Positions 17,069 through 26,793 are shown, counted from the first letter of the stretch. The stretch is 64,000 nt of DNA from Patescibacteria group bacterium (GCA_041661625.1 JBAZUB010000001.1:124001-188000); one strand, 5' to 3'. A program made the numbers and translations. The notes: generated by a model not told the origin, from the sequence alone.

Positions 17069-18172
17069 TCAGATGGTTTTTGGCCGATTTATTATGGCGC
17101 TTTGTATCATGCCGATGGCAATCAAGCTGGTGATCAATGAACTTCCACCGGCGCTCACAAATGGTAACGGCACGCCTATCACCGGCGCAATACCCAAATT
17201 CATGCCCACGTTTATGAATACCTGGGTATATATCATAATTATAACCCCGCCGATTAAAAATATGGAATAATCATCTCTTGATTTGCGGGCATGGTAAAGA
17301 ATTCTAAAAAACAAAACGGCAAAGATCCCTAAGGTAAGACCGACCCCAATGAAGCCCATCTCCTCGGCAATCACCGCGAAGATGAAATCAGTTTGCTGTT
17401 CGGGCAGGAATTTTAACTGGCTTTGAGGTCCCAAACCCAACCCCCGACCCCAAAACCCGCCCGATCCAACGGCGACAATAGATTGATGAATATTATACCC
17501 GGTCGAAAGAGAGTCCTTGTTGGGCATAAAAAGGTTGGTGATACGCTCTTTTTGATAATCTTTCATAACAAACAGCCATCCGGCGCTACCGGCAGCAATG
17601 ATACCCGCGATCATAATCACTACCAAAGACCGCTTGACGTTTACAAAAAATATCAATCCCAGCCAGATGATAAGATATATGATGGCCGACCCCAGATCGG
17701 GTTCGCTTAAAATCAACACCAAATATATCCCAATAATTAAGAAGCTGCGCACCAGCGTGCCCAGCCGGTCAAATTCTTGGCCATGTCGCGAAAAGTATCG
17801 AGCCAACATGATTATGGCAAACAGCTTTACAAATTCAACCGGCTGAAATCCATAATTACCTATAAATACCCAGCCGGTGGTGCCGTGTATCTTGGTGCCA
17901 AATAATAAGACAACCACCAGTAATATCCCGCCAATTACATATAGGGGCAAACTAAAAGATCGGTAAAAACGATAATTAATCAGACTGGCGGCAAAAAACC
18001 CTAATAATCCAACACCGGCAAAAACCAGTTGTTTGCTAAATATTACGTCAGGCGATCCATTAACATTTGATGATGTGCTGTATATGGCCAGCATGCCCAA
18101 ACACACCAGCAGCAGTACCAAGCTGGTCATAATCCAATCCATGCGCTTTAATTGCCAGAGAAGCCGATTCAT
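17069..18172 (-). CDS. rodA: rod-shape peptidoglycan polymerase (FtsW/RodA/SpoVE family)
   Basis: 367 aa with about ten TM helices. Family features: a periplasmic loop with FGTKIHGTTGWVFIGNYGFQ then PVEFVKL, the downstream SEPDLGSAIIYLIIWLGLIF, the loop GRGLGLGPQSQLKFLPEQQT, FAVIAEEMGFIGVGLTL, and the signature LPFVSAGGSSLITSLIAIG. SEDS proteins are inner-membrane glycosyltransferases that polymerise lipid II with a class B PBP. The short loop and the initial WIMTSLVLLLVCLGMLAIYS favour RodA over FtsW. Confidence 0.92.
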   Translation of the reverse strand: MNRLLWQLKRMDWIMTSLVLLLVCLGMLAIYSTSSNVNGSPDVIFSKQLVFAGVGLLGFFAASLINYRFYRSFSLPLYVIGGILLVVVLLFGTKIHGTTGWVFIGNYGFQPVEFVKLFAIIMLARYFSRHGQEFDRLGTLVRSFLIIGIYLVLILSEPDLGSAIIYLIIWLGLIFFVNVKRSLVVIMIAGIIAAGSAGWLFVMKDYQKERITNLFMPNKDSLSTGYNIHQSIVAVGSGGFWGRGLGLGPQSQLKFLPEQQTDFIFAVIAEEMGFIGVGLTLGIFAVLFFRILYHARKSRDDYSIFLIGGVIIMIYTQVFINVGMNLGIAPVIGVPLPFVSAGGSSLITSLIAIGMIQSAIINRPKTI

Positions 18173-18200
18173 TATTCCTCAAGTATTGATGATAATCTGA

Positions 18201-19043
18201 TTACTTATCCAGCACATTATCAACATCGAGGTTATTTGCGCTGGGTGATACCGTAATATCTGTGACATTGAGATACATTTGAGAAAATCTGACATCAAAC
18301 GAACGTTCTTCATTAAGAGTCACATTCTGGAGATCGGCCGTTGCCACACCGACTGCCTTTGGCCCATTCCACAGCACTACCGTTAGATCGACTAATCCAT
18401 AGCCCGATAAACTTCTGTTAAATAAATGGCCCAGTACTCTTGTCTGCGTATATTGATCTCCTAAACTTTCTGCTTTCGTATCGCTGACGCTAAAACTCGG
18501 CAGTTGATAATTTCTTGGATCGTCTAAGCGCTGCCAACTATCTACCAGGACGCTGCTTCGAGCGGTTTCCTGACTAATGTTAGTTGTGGCCGGTATGCGG
18601 ATATTTTTTATCGCGACTATTTTTTCTTCGTTAGGTAAAATAAATATTTCTATGGGGTCGGATTTTGTACCGGCCAATGTGGCCGTGACACTGGCTTGGT
18701 CAGCGAACCATTGTGAATTTGGATTCTTGAGCCATACGACTATATCATACGTCCCGGTTGAGCGAGGCACTATTTCGGTTCGGCTTACGGTAATGTTTTT
18801 GGGTTTTATTTTCTGATGGACGCCGACCCAGTTGATTGAATTGCTTCTAATGTCATCTGCCCAAGCAGCTGATCCGGGTAATTCACTTATGTATCCATAA
18901 ACACCCCATCCCAGGGGCAGTATCAAAACTGCATTAAACGCAATAAGACCAATAATGAGTATCTTTCTGAGAAGACTCTTGTGTGTCAAATACCAATAGC
19001 TGGCATTAAGTTCTCGATTGCCTAATTCCCCGGGTTGAGCCAT
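18201..19043 (-). CDS. hypothetical membrane-anchored extracytoplasmic protein
   Basis: 280 aa. A cytoplasmic N terminus of about 30 residues, one TM (ILIIGLIAFNAVLILPLGWG, about 31-50), then an extracytoplasmic beta-rich region with GTYDIVVWLKNPNSQW and SGYGLVDLTVVLWN, suggestive of two Ig-like or CARDB-like sandwiches. No catalytic motif. It lies 28 bp upstream of rodA and is probably cotranscribed, which hints at a wall-related job (inference only). Confidence 0.6.
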   Translation of the reverse strand: MAQPGELGNRELNASYWYLTHKSLLRKILIIGLIAFNAVLILPLGWGVYGYISELPGSAAWADDIRSNSINWVGVHQKIKPKNITVSRTEIVPRSTGTYDIVVWLKNPNSQWFADQASVTATLAGTKSDPIEIFILPNEEKIVAIKNIRIPATTNISQETARSSVLVDSWQRLDDPRNYQLPSFSVSDTKAESLGDQYTQTRVLGHLFNRSLSGYGLVDLTVVLWNGPKAVGVATADLQNVTLNEERSFDVRFSQMYLNVTDITVSPSANNLDVDNVLDK

Positions 19044-19086
19044 AAAAATCGTATTTAAGACATTGACAGTGTACCAGATTCGTTAT

Positions 19087-19115
19087 TTTTCAACAAGACG
19101 GATCTATGTTATAAT
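19087..19115 (+). promoter_or_regulatory. putative promoter of the dnaE-side operon
   Basis: TTTTCA (19087-19092), 17 bp, TATAAT (19110-19115), about 55 bp before the next ATG. Confidence 0.45.
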
Positions 19116-19169
19116 AATCATGAATTTTATCGATTATATAACTTACTCGCTATTTAAAAAGGGGGCTCT

Positions 19170-19475
19170 ATGTTTGAAACTTCCAAGGACATTTTATTCT
19201 GGGTCATCGCTCTATCGGTAGCAGTATTGACCGGCTTTTTGTGCTGGTTTTTGTATTATATGATATCGATAATCCGGGAAGCGAATTCGGTTATCAAGGA
19301 AGTGGAAACTAAAGTCCGCTCATTTGGCGAACTGATCGATGCGATAAAGGAGAAATTTACCAACTCATCGGCCTACTTTGGGTTGCTAATCAAATCGCTC
19401 ACCAGTTTAATTTCATATGTTCAAGAACGCCGAACCAAGAAACGAAACGCCTCGTCAAATGCCAAAACCAAGTAA
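19170..19475 (+). CDS. hypothetical single-TM protein with coiled-coil region
   Basis: 101 aa. TM near the N terminus (ILFWVIALSVAVLTGFLCWF then LYYMISII, about 8-35), followed by a helical segment (REANSVIKEVETKVRSFGEL) and a basic C terminus (RRTKKRNASSNAKTK). The layout resembles DUF948-type small membrane proteins. It has the ribosome site AAAAAGGGGGCTCT and lies 18 bp before dnaE, in one transcript with it. Confidence 0.65.
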   Translation: MFETSKDILFWVIALSVAVLTGFLCWFLYYMISIIREANSVIKEVETKVRSFGELIDAIKEKFTNSSAYFGLLIKSLTSLISYVQERRTKKRNASSNAKTK

Positions 19476-19493
19476 TTTTCCACCTACGCCTTA

Positions 19494-22400
19494 ATGGAGT
19501 TTGTCCACCTTCACGTCCATAGCCACTATAGCCTGCTAGACGGGCTCTCTAAGGTTGATGATTTAATAGCGCGCGCGCAACAACTGGGCATGAAGTCAAT
19601 CGCCCTAACCGATCACGGAGTCATGTATGGCGCGATCGAGTTTTATCAAAAAGCGCAAGCCGCCGGCATTAAACCAATTATTGGCGTCGAAGCTTATGTC
19701 GCCCATGCCAGTCGAGCCGATAAGGTAAGCCGAACCGAGGAAAGGCCCTACCACCTAGTGCTGTTGGCGCAAAATGAGATCGGATACCGCAACCTGATCA
19801 GTCTCACCACCCGGGCTCATCTCGAGGGGTATTATTACAAACCCCGGATTGATTTTGATTTACTCGCCCAACACCATGATGGTTTGATTGCCTTAACCGC
19901 CTGCATGGCCGGCGAGCTTCCCAAGCATATTTTGAGCGGTAAGCTGGATCTAGCCGAAACAATGATCCGACAATATCAAAACTTGTTCGGACCTGACAAT
20001 TTTTATTTGGAAGTTCAACATCATCTTAACGTAGCCGATCAAGCCAGAGTAAACCAGGCGATATTCGACCTATCTGAACGTTTGAAGGTCCCCGTGGTGG
20101 CTACAAACGACTCTCATTATCTGACACCAGAAGATGCCGCGGCGCATGATATCTTGTTGTGTATTCAAACAAAGCATAAATTATCCGATCAGAATCGGAT
20201 GACATATAAAGATTTTGATGTGTCGTTACGTACGGCTGAAGAAATGGCTAGTGATTTCGCCGACCACCCTGAGGCTATAACCAATTCAGTTAAGATTGCC
20301 GAGCGCTGTAACTTGTCTATCGAGCTGGGTAAAATCACCCTGCCCTACTTTGAGGTACCATTGGGCCAAACCACGGAATCATACTTAAAAGCGCTGTGTC
20401 ATCGTGGTTTACTTTCACGTTATGACATCCAGGACCCGGCCCACCCGAAAGATGATCTTGAGCGGAAAGTAATTGATCGCTTGGACTATGAGCTGTCGGT
20501 GATACTGAAGACCGGCTTTGCTTCATACTTTTTGATCGTACAGGATTTCATTAACTGGGCCAAACAAAACAAGATAGTTGTCGGTCCGGGACGCGGTTCT
20601 GCCGCCGGGTCTATCGTATCTTATCTGACAAATATCACCAATCTTGACCCATTAAAATATGAGCTGCTATTTGAACGTTTTCTGAATCCTGAACGCATAT
20701 CAATGCCTGACATCGACATTGACTTTGCCGACGACCGTCGTGATGAAGTAATTCGATATGTCGAAAGCAAATATGGCAAGGATCACGTCGCTCAGATTAT
20801 CACTTTTGGTACCATGGCTGCCCGCGCCGCCATCCGTGATGTCGGTCGCGTGCTGGGATTGTCCTACAGCTACTGCGATCGCGTCGCTAAATTAATTCCG
20901 ATGTTTACCACCCTGACTGAAGCCATTGCCAGTATTCCGGAATTGAGAGAAATATATGCCCACGATGCCGAAGGTCGCAATCTACTTGATACGGCAAAAA
21001 AACTAGAGGGCGTGGCCCGCCATGCTTCGGTCCACGCATGCGGCGTGGTTATTACCAAGGAATCGCTAGATCACTACGTTCCGGTCCAACACGCCGCCCA
21101 GGACGACGCCACTATCGTCACCCAGTACTCGCTCCACCCGATCGAAGATCTGGGTCTTTTGAAAATGGACTTTTTGGGCCTGAAGAACCTGACCATATTG
21201 CAGAACACAATAAATATTATTGAGAAAATCCGTCAGCAGCAAATCGATCTCGATAGCATACCGCTGGACGATCCAGCGACATTTCGTCTGCTGCAGCAAG
21301 CCAAAACCACCGGCGTCTTCCAGCTGGAAAGCTCCGGCATGAAGCGCTACCTGAAGCAGCTCCAACCCAACGACTTGGAAGATATTATTGCCATGGTCTC
21401 TTTATATCGACCCGGCCCGATGGAGTTTATCCCCGACTTCATCGCCGGCAAGCATGGCCTGAAACGTACGGTTTACCTGCATCCCAAGCTCCAACCCATA
21501 TTGGAAAAAACATACGGCGTGGCCGTATATCAGGAACAGATTATGCAGATTGCTCAAGCTTTGGCTGGATTTACTTTGGGAGAGGCCGATGTGCTCCGTA
21601 AAGCGGTGGGTAAGAAAATCGCCAAGCTTCTGGCCGAACAGCGAAACAAATTTATTGATGGGTGCGTTAATAACGACATTCCGAAATCAACCGCCGAAAA
21701 AGTTTTTGACTTTATCGAACCATTTGCCCGTTACGGCTTCAATCGTTCTCACGGTGCCTGTTATGCTTTAATAGCCTATCAGACTGCGTACTTCAAAGCC
21801 AATTACCCAGCCGAATTTATGGCCGCGCTGCTGACATCCGATCAAGAAAATATCGACCGGATCGCCATTGAGATCGATGAATGCCGCAAGATGAATATCC
21901 AGGTATTGCCCCCTGACATAAACGAAAGCTTTTCTACTTTTACCGTTGTGGCCGAGAAAACTCTTGCCGGCCAGCCCACTATCCGATTCGGCTTATGCGC
22001 CGTAAAGAACGTCGGCACAAATATTGTCAATACGATAATTACCGAACGAAAAGCCAACGGTCCGTTTCAAACACTGGAAGATTTCTTGACGCGGGTTAAA
22101 TCAAAAGATCTGAACAAGAAGTCGATGGAAAGCTTGATTAAAGCCGGTGCCATGGAACGCTATGGTGAAAGAAATCAACTTTTGGCCAACTTGGAAACAC
22201 TGCTCGCCTACGCCAAATCGGCCGATCGCGCCAGCAGCAATGGCCAGATCAATATTTTTCATCTCGCGCCGGTAGATCACCGGCCCGCCCTGCGCCTGCG
22301 TACGGCCCAACCCGCCAGCCAGCTAGACTGCCTCACCTGGGAAAAGCAGCTGCTGGGGCTGTATATCACCGCGCATCCTTTTTCGGAATATGCCGAAGTG

Positions 22401-22997
22401 GTCAAAGATCGGGTAACTCCAATCGCCAATCTGCTAAGCTGTGCCGGCTCGGATACCGTCATTATCGCCGGCATGGTAACCGGCTTAAAAAAGATATTGA
22501 CCAAATCACACGAGACAATGTTTTTTGCGAAAATTGAGGACAGTACGGGCGCAGTCGAGGTGTTGGTGTTTCCAAAAATATTATCCGAAAAGTCTGCGCC
22601 ATGGGTAGAAGATCAGGCTATTCTAGTCAGCGGACGGATAACAGACAAAGACAGCGAACGTAAAATTATCGCCAATGACGCCGCCATATTAAACCTACCG
22701 GATGCGACAAGTATAATGAATTCATTTATTCCGCCACAATACGTTGTTACCAACACTTTACCCATTACAGAATCCGGCAATCTCTATGTTTATGTACCGC
22801 CCCAGACAGACCAGACAATATATGACAAACTCAAGCAAATTCTGTTAAAATACCCGGGTGAACAATCAGTTTATGTTGTGCTGCCTGGGGTGCGCGGACA
22901 GCGTATCATCAAAGCTGATTTACGTGTCAGTTATGCGGATAGCCTGACCAACGAAGTCAATCAATTACTCGGCCCGAAATCTGTAAAAATCAACTAG
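19494..22997 (+). CDS. dnaE: DNA polymerase III alpha subunit
   Basis: 1167 aa, normal DnaE1 length. PHP domain at the start (FVHLHVHSHYSLLDGLSKVD, ALTDHGVMYGAIEFY). The polymerase core includes VGPGRGSAAGSIVSYL and the catalytic aspartates in MPDIDIDFADDRR (residues about 404-416). The fingers/thumb region has GVFQLESSGMKRYL and YRPGPMEFIPDFIAGK, and QEQIMQIAQALAGF with FNRSHGACYALIAYQTAY precedes a helix-hairpin-helix part. An OB domain (GMVTGLKKILTKSHETMFFA) lies near residue 1000. It is the replicative polymerase. The baseplate-J-like gene begins 4 bp after its stop. Confidence 0.97.
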   Translation: MEFVHLHVHSHYSLLDGLSKVDDLIARAQQLGMKSIALTDHGVMYGAIEFYQKAQAAGIKPIIGVEAYVAHASRADKVSRTEERPYHLVLLAQNEIGYRNLISLTTRAHLEGYYYKPRIDFDLLAQHHDGLIALTACMAGELPKHILSGKLDLAETMIRQYQNLFGPDNFYLEVQHHLNVADQARVNQAIFDLSERLKVPVVATNDSHYLTPEDAAAHDILLCIQTKHKLSDQNRMTYKDFDVSLRTAEEMASDFADHPEAITNSVKIAERCNLSIELGKITLPYFEVPLGQTTESYLKALCHRGLLSRYDIQDPAHPKDDLERKVIDRLDYELSVILKTGFASYFLIVQDFINWAKQNKIVVGPGRGSAAGSIVSYLTNITNLDPLKYELLFERFLNPERISMPDIDIDFADDRRDEVIRYVESKYGKDHVAQIITFGTMAARAAIRDVGRVLGLSYSYCDRVAKLIPMFTTLTEAIASIPELREIYAHDAEGRNLLDTAKKLEGVARHASVHACGVVITKESLDHYVPVQHAAQDDATIVTQYSLHPIEDLGLLKMDFLGLKNLTILQNTINIIEKIRQQQIDLDSIPLDDPATFRLLQQAKTTGVFQLESSGMKRYLKQLQPNDLEDIIAMVSLYRPGPMEFIPDFIAGKHGLKRTVYLHPKLQPILEKTYGVAVYQEQIMQIAQALAGFTLGEADVLRKAVGKKIAKLLAEQRNKFIDGCVNNDIPKSTAEKVFDFIEPFARYGFNRSHGACYALIAYQTAYFKANYPAEFMAALLTSDQENIDRIAIEIDECRKMNIQVLPPDINESFSTFTVVAEKTLAGQPTIRFGLCAVKNVGTNIVNTIITERKANGPFQTLEDFLTRVKSKDLNKKSMESLIKAGAMERYGERNQLLANLETLLAYAKSADRASSNGQINIFHLAPVDHRPALRLRTAQPASQLDCLTWEKQLLGLYITAHPFSEYAEVVKDRVTPIANLLSCAGSDTVIIAGMVTGLKKILTKSHETMFFAKIEDSTGAVEVLVFPKILSEKSAPWVEDQAILVSGRITDKDSERKIIANDAAILNLPDATSIMNSFIPPQYVVTNTLPITESGNLYVYVPPQTDQTIYDKLKQILLKYPGEQSVYVVLPGVRGQRIIKADLRVSYADSLTNEVNQLLGPKSVKIN

Positions 22998-23001
22998 GCA
23001 T

Positions 23002-24171
23002 ATGCCCGAAAAACACCACATAAGCTCAGCCAAAATTCAAAGATACTACCGACCTTTGTTATCGGTTTTTATTGTCGTAAGCTTGTTAATAGTAGGCGTG
23101 ATAGTGTATTTTTCATTCTCGCGCACCATTATCACCGTAACGGCTAAATCAGAGCCAGTTGACCTAACCGTTGCCTTGTCGGTATACGGCTCTGCCACTC
23201 CTCCCGCTGCCGCTACTCAACAAGATGAAGCGGCTATCCCTGGCATTATATTGCAGCATACTCAGAAGCTAAAGAAATCATACACCGACCTTACCACCCT
23301 GGCCTCGATCCCATCTAAGGCGGCCGGTACAATCACGATATATAATAAGAATAACAAAGCCCAGCCATTAGTGGCCGGCACTCGTTTGGTGTCCGATGGC
23401 GGCAAGCTATTCCGCACGACCGAGCGAGTGGATGCGCCGGTTAACGGTTCGGTGGCTGTCGACGTGATCGCCGACCAAGTGGGCAAAGACTACGAAATAG
23501 ATCCGAGCCACTTTATTCTTCCGGGACTATGGCCGGGCTTGCAAGATAAAATCTACGGCGAAAGCGCCACCGCCATGTCGGGCGGTACGACCGACACCAA
23601 AGTCGCGACGATCAATGACATTCAAAAAGCCAAAGAAGCGTCTCGATCCGAGATATACGACCAGGGTATAAACGAATTGAATTCGCAGATTAAAAAAATT
23701 AATGCCGACTGGAATGTTTCCGCCACTCGCAAAGAAATTGTTACCGAAAACGTTAACGCCGAACCCGATCAAGCCACCAGCACTATTGAAGTATCGTCAT
23801 CAATGAATATTCTAGGGGTGGCTTTTGATGCCTCCGCAACCGAACGCCAGGTGCTGGAGTTAGCTGAATCACAAATTTCAGCCGAGGATTCTTTCAGCCG
23901 CAATACCGACAAGCCTATCACCTATACGATCGAGCGTTATGATGTTAAAACCAATACCGTTGAAGTCAGGGCTTTGTTAAGCGGCAGCACCACTGTAAAA
24001 TTGACCAATCCGATGTTTGACCGCAAAAACCTGGTCAACAAAGACCGTCAGGAAATCACCGGCTATTTCAGCGGGTTCAAGGAAGTGGATTCAGCTGAAG
24101 TGAGATTTTCGCCATTTTGGGTAATTCGAGCGCCATCCTTGCCGGATCATATCGAAGTACGTCTCAAATAA
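23002..24171 (+). CDS. membrane-anchored baseplate-J-like domain protein
   Basis: 389 aa. One TM (LSVFIVVSLLIVGVIVYFSF, about 19-38), then an extracytoplasmic region. AAGTITIYNKNNKAQPLVAG, TRLVSDGGKLFRTTE and GSVAVDVIADQVGKDYEI are the Baseplate_J-type beta module. Similar anchored proteins occur widely in CPR genomes without phage genes and are of unknown role. It is the last chromosomal gene before the cassette array, whose first core lies 64 bp downstream. Confidence 0.7.
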   Translation: MPEKHHISSAKIQRYYRPLLSVFIVVSLLIVGVIVYFSFSRTIITVTAKSEPVDLTVALSVYGSATPPAAATQQDEAAIPGIILQHTQKLKKSYTDLTTLASIPSKAAGTITIYNKNNKAQPLVAGTRLVSDGGKLFRTTERVDAPVNGSVAVDVIADQVGKDYEIDPSHFILPGLWPGLQDKIYGESATAMSGGTTDTKVATINDIQKAKEASRSEIYDQGINELNSQIKKINADWNVSATRKEIVTENVNAEPDQATSTIEVSSSMNILGVAFDASATERQVLELAESQISAEDSFSRNTDKPITYTIERYDVKTNTVEVRALLSGSTTVKLTNPMFDRKNLVNKDRQEITGYFSGFKEVDSAEVRFSPFWVIRAPSLPDHIEVRLK

Positions 24172-24186
24172 ACGCAATATCACTTA

Positions 24187-24215
24187 TTGGCTAATATTAG
24201 GTAAGTATATATATT
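24187..24215 (+). promoter_or_regulatory. weak promoter-like element at the left edge of the cassette array
   Basis: TTGGCT (24187-24192), 17 bp, TATATT (24210-24215), pointing into the array. It is where an integron cassette promoter or attI region would be expected, but the match is poor. Confidence 0.25.
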
Positions 24216-24235
24216 TAAGTTCGCATAATACCTAG

Positions 24236-24392
24236 TTGTGGCGAAATCGCTTCGCTCCTCGCCACAACGGGCCGCTCCTGCCGTCGCTGTTCTGCTCGTC
24301 GCTAGTCGCGACATCGCACAACAGCGCCTATGCGGACATGCCCGTCACCCCGCAGAGCGTGGCTCCGGACACGTCGCATCAGGCGCGGCCCG
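24236..24392 (+). mobile_element. gene-less mini-cassette, copy 1
   Basis: The 157-bp unit has almost no body between its opening core GTTGTGGCG and the matching CGCCACAAC at 24260-24268. The rest is a GC-rich double palindrome (see the site at 24262). Identical to copy 3 (31800-31956); copies 2 (30793-30950) and 4 (32589-32745) differ by a few bases. It is the first unit of the array. Confidence 0.8.
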
Positions 24393-24398
24393 TTATCG
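24262..24398 (+). repeat. attC-like site 1 (long GC-rich, mini-cassette type)
   Basis: Left core CCACAAC then GGGCCGC; right arm GCGGCCC then core GTTATCG. A second nested palindrome lies inside: GCACAACAGCGCCTATGCG against CGCATCAGGCGC. Same architecture in sites 11, 13 and 15. Confidence 0.75.
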
Positions 24399-24434
24399 GA
24401 AATTTCTCGGGCTAAGCACTTCTAAGATTTAAAC

Positions 24435-24755
24435 ATGCCAATGAACAACGGATTCATAATAATCTATATTACACATCCTGACTTAAAAACCGCGAAGAAA
24501 ATCGTGGCCTCTTTAATGAAAAGTCGCCTGATTGCTTGTGGGAACTTTTTCCCAATACAAAATACTTACTGGTGGAAAGGCAAAATTGAGAACTCCAAGG
24601 AAACCGTTTCGATAGTAAAAACAAAAACCAAGAACTGGGAAAAAGTTAAATCTGCAGTGGTCAAGCTTCATCCTTATGAAACGCCTTGCATAATTAAAAT
24701 TAATGTTAATGCAAATGATAATTATGAATCTTGGATAAACAAAGAAACGAAGTGA
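24435..24755 (+). CDS. cutA: CutA1-like divalent ion tolerance protein
   Basis: 106 aa. Ferredoxin-like trimeric CutA fold: FIIIYITHPDLKTAKKIVAS, RLIACGNFFPIQNTYWWKGK, SKETVSIVKTKTKNWEKV and LHPYETPCIIKINV all match the family's conserved blocks (the CN.FP...YWW and HPYE motifs). CutA proteins bind metals and small ligands in the cytoplasm; the physiological role is unclear. Single-gene cassette: it starts at GTTATCGGA (24392) and ends with TCCGATAAC (24773-24781). The start and end are complementary for 21 nt with two mismatches. Confidence 0.9.
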   Translation: MPMNNGFIIIYITHPDLKTAKKIVASLMKSRLIACGNFFPIQNTYWWKGKIENSKETVSIVKTKTKNWEKVKSAVVKLHPYETPCIIKINVNANDNYESWINKETK

Positions 24756-24774
24756 AAATCGCCCGAGAAACATC

Positions 24775-24831
24775 CGATAACAACGAGTATCCGATATGCT
24801 CCGCACAATCGGATACTCGTGAACGTTATAT
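24775..24831 (+). repeat. attC-like site 2
   Basis: Core CGATAAC, arms ACGAGTATCCGAT and ATCGGATACTCGT (13 bp perfect), core GTTATAT. Closes the CutA cassette. Confidence 0.85.
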
Positions 24832-24963
24832 GGCATATACTTTTCCTTTCATTAACCAATAAACCCCCGTATCTCTGGATGAGATAATATGATTTACTTA
24901 TATCAGACTCAGTGATGCACAAGCTTTCAAAGACGATCCAGCTAATCGAATAATGCTACTATA

Positions 24964-26721
24964 ATGACTCCAGAAAAGTCAGAACCCCCCTTTCACCCTC
25001 TATCACCCGATGAACTTCGCCAGAGCGAAGGTCGGGACGATCCGCATTTTCTAGATGGAAAAGTCTCAGCTGAAGAAACACTTAATGAGATCGAGTTTCT
25101 GGCTGATCGCACCCTTCCTGATATGCCCTATTCGCCCAGAGACCATGGGTTAAGCGCTCCGCCCGAGATTCAGGACGATTCAAAACCCGATACCAAACGC
25201 ACTAATTACGAGCAAATGGAGGAAGAAGCGGAGAAAGTCGAAAACCGCGCTCTTCTCCGTCTCTCAGAAATAGAGCGGTCGCACGACCAAGGCGTTCAAC
25301 TTACTATCGAGCAACTTCGGTACGTTTATGAAATTGATAGGCGACTTCCCGCGAGTGAATCAGTGAATGAAATCATCGAGAATATCCGAAACCATCGCGA
25401 CATGAGGGCTGACCTGTCGATTGCCTTGGATATCCCCCAAGATAAAATCAGCATTACGACAGAAGAGGCGCTCGCTGGCGGAAAACTATTCCACTTCGGA
25501 GATCTTGATATGAGCAAACTTCCATCGGCCCACGGGGTGGAGCTACCTGAGCGCGTATCTGGATCGCTGTATCTTGAAAAACTCACATCATCAGATGGTC
25601 TGACATTTCCGAAGCAAATCGACGGACATCTCCGATTGGACAAACTGCGAGAAGCAAAAGAATTAGTACTCCCACAATCGATTGGTGGCTCGCTGTTCAT
25701 GCCCGGCTTACAAACCGCGCGCGGCGTCACGTTTCCGGAACGCGTGGGAAACTCGGTCGTGCTTAACAGTCTTACTTCGGCAGACGATGTCACGTTTCCG
25801 CGCGAGGTCGGCGGTCTTATGCAGCTTAAACGTCTCGTCACCGCGACGAACTGCGTTTTCCCGGATAAGGTCGGCGTTTTGCTCGATCTCTCAAGTCTTG
25901 TTGCTATCGAGAATGTGAGGTTCCCGAAAAAGGTCGGGCAATTACTTCTTAAAAGTCTTGAATCGGCGAATAATGTGGTGCTTCCGGCTGAGGCTTGCTC
26001 AGTGTGGCTTAACCGACTGACTTCGGCAAAGGGCGTGACGCTTCCGAAAAGGGTCACCAGCATCCATCTCAACAGTCTTGAATCTTCTGATGGTCTCGTT
26101 CTTCCAGCCAGGATCGAAAGAGACATTGATTTGGACAAATTGCGTTCGGCTGATGGGCTGGTCTTTCCAGAGCGCCTGAGCGGCGATCTCAGCCTCGGCA
26201 GTGCGACATCAGCCGAAGGTATGATCCTGCCTGACAGAATTGAGGGAAGCCTCAGTCTAGAAAAACTGGTTTCTGTGACTACCCTGCGACTCCCCAGGTA
26301 CGTGGGTGGCTCTCTGTATCTCCATAGTCTAGAAAACGCTGGTGGAGTTGACTTTCCGGATCGGGTGGGTGGCTCGCTGTATCTCGATAGCCTGGAAAAC
26401 GCTGATGGAGTCGACTTTCCGGATCGGGTAGAGGAGACCCTGTGTCTTACAAGTCTTAAGAGCGCCAACAACGCTAACTTCCCGAAATACATCGGTTGGT
26501 TTCTTGACCTTAGAAACCTGGCATCAGCTAAGGGTGTTGCCTTCCCCGACAAAGTCCGCGGCTTCACGATCCTTGGACAACTTAACGAAAGTGAGCTCGC
26601 GGAGCTCCAAAAAAAATACCCGTACCTCTCGAGCCGGACTTCTAGAAGCGAGGACGATCCGCGTCTAATGCAATTGCATAGAAAATTCATGGACGAGAAG
26701 CATCCGCCCGCTGAAGACTAG
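24964..26721 (+). CDS. large leucine-rich-like repeat protein
   Basis: 585 aa in one cassette, very large for such a unit. Residues about 1-180 are charged and helical. From about 180 to 560 come some sixteen repeats of 21-23 residues with the pattern L-x-S-A-D-G-V-x-F-P-x-R-V-G-G-S-L-x-L, e.g. SLYLDSLENADGVDFPDRVG. This predicts a solenoid binding surface. No signal peptide or TM. Adjacent repeats (about 460-505) are nearly identical in DNA, so the repeat number may vary. Function unknown; surface or target recognition is a guess. Its cassette runs 24826-26844. Confidence 0.8.
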   Translation: MTPEKSEPPFHPLSPDELRQSEGRDDPHFLDGKVSAEETLNEIEFLADRTLPDMPYSPRDHGLSAPPEIQDDSKPDTKRTNYEQMEEEAEKVENRALLRLSEIERSHDQGVQLTIEQLRYVYEIDRRLPASESVNEIIENIRNHRDMRADLSIALDIPQDKISITTEEALAGGKLFHFGDLDMSKLPSAHGVELPERVSGSLYLEKLTSSDGLTFPKQIDGHLRLDKLREAKELVLPQSIGGSLFMPGLQTARGVTFPERVGNSVVLNSLTSADDVTFPREVGGLMQLKRLVTATNCVFPDKVGVLLDLSSLVAIENVRFPKKVGQLLLKSLESANNVVLPAEACSVWLNRLTSAKGVTLPKRVTSIHLNSLESSDGLVLPARIERDIDLDKLRSADGLVFPERLSGDLSLGSATSAEGMILPDRIEGSLSLEKLVSVTTLRLPRYVGGSLYLHSLENAGGVDFPDRVGGSLYLDSLENADGVDFPDRVEETLCLTSLKSANNANFPKYIGWFLDLRNLASAKGVAFPDKVRGFTILGQLNESELAELQKKYPYLSSRTSRSEDDPRLMQLHRKFMDEKHPPAED

Positions 26722-26793
26722 GTGGTTGCCTCAATGAAATCCGTTCACTCAGAAAGACACTCAATGGTATAAAGGATAGGAAAAGTATACATC

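Noticed and set aside
23002..24171. Prophage remnant suggested by the baseplate-J-like domain
   Set aside because: No other phage structural, integrase or lysis gene is nearby, and an N-terminal membrane anchor is atypical for a baseplate protein. Such proteins appear as stand-alone envelope proteins in CPR genomes.
24238..24432. Similar short frames of the form AKSLRSSPQRAAPAVAVLL in all four mini-cassettes
   Set aside because: Similarity follows from DNA identity of the palindromic unit; no ribosome site, end points vary with the neighbour, and composition is unlike a protein.
25326..26690. Long open frame (over 450 codons) antisense to the repeat protein
   Set aside because: It mirrors the repeat structure of the plus-strand gene, is rich in Ser/Arg/Pro, and lacks a ribosome site. 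Periodic repeats on one strand readily leave the other open.
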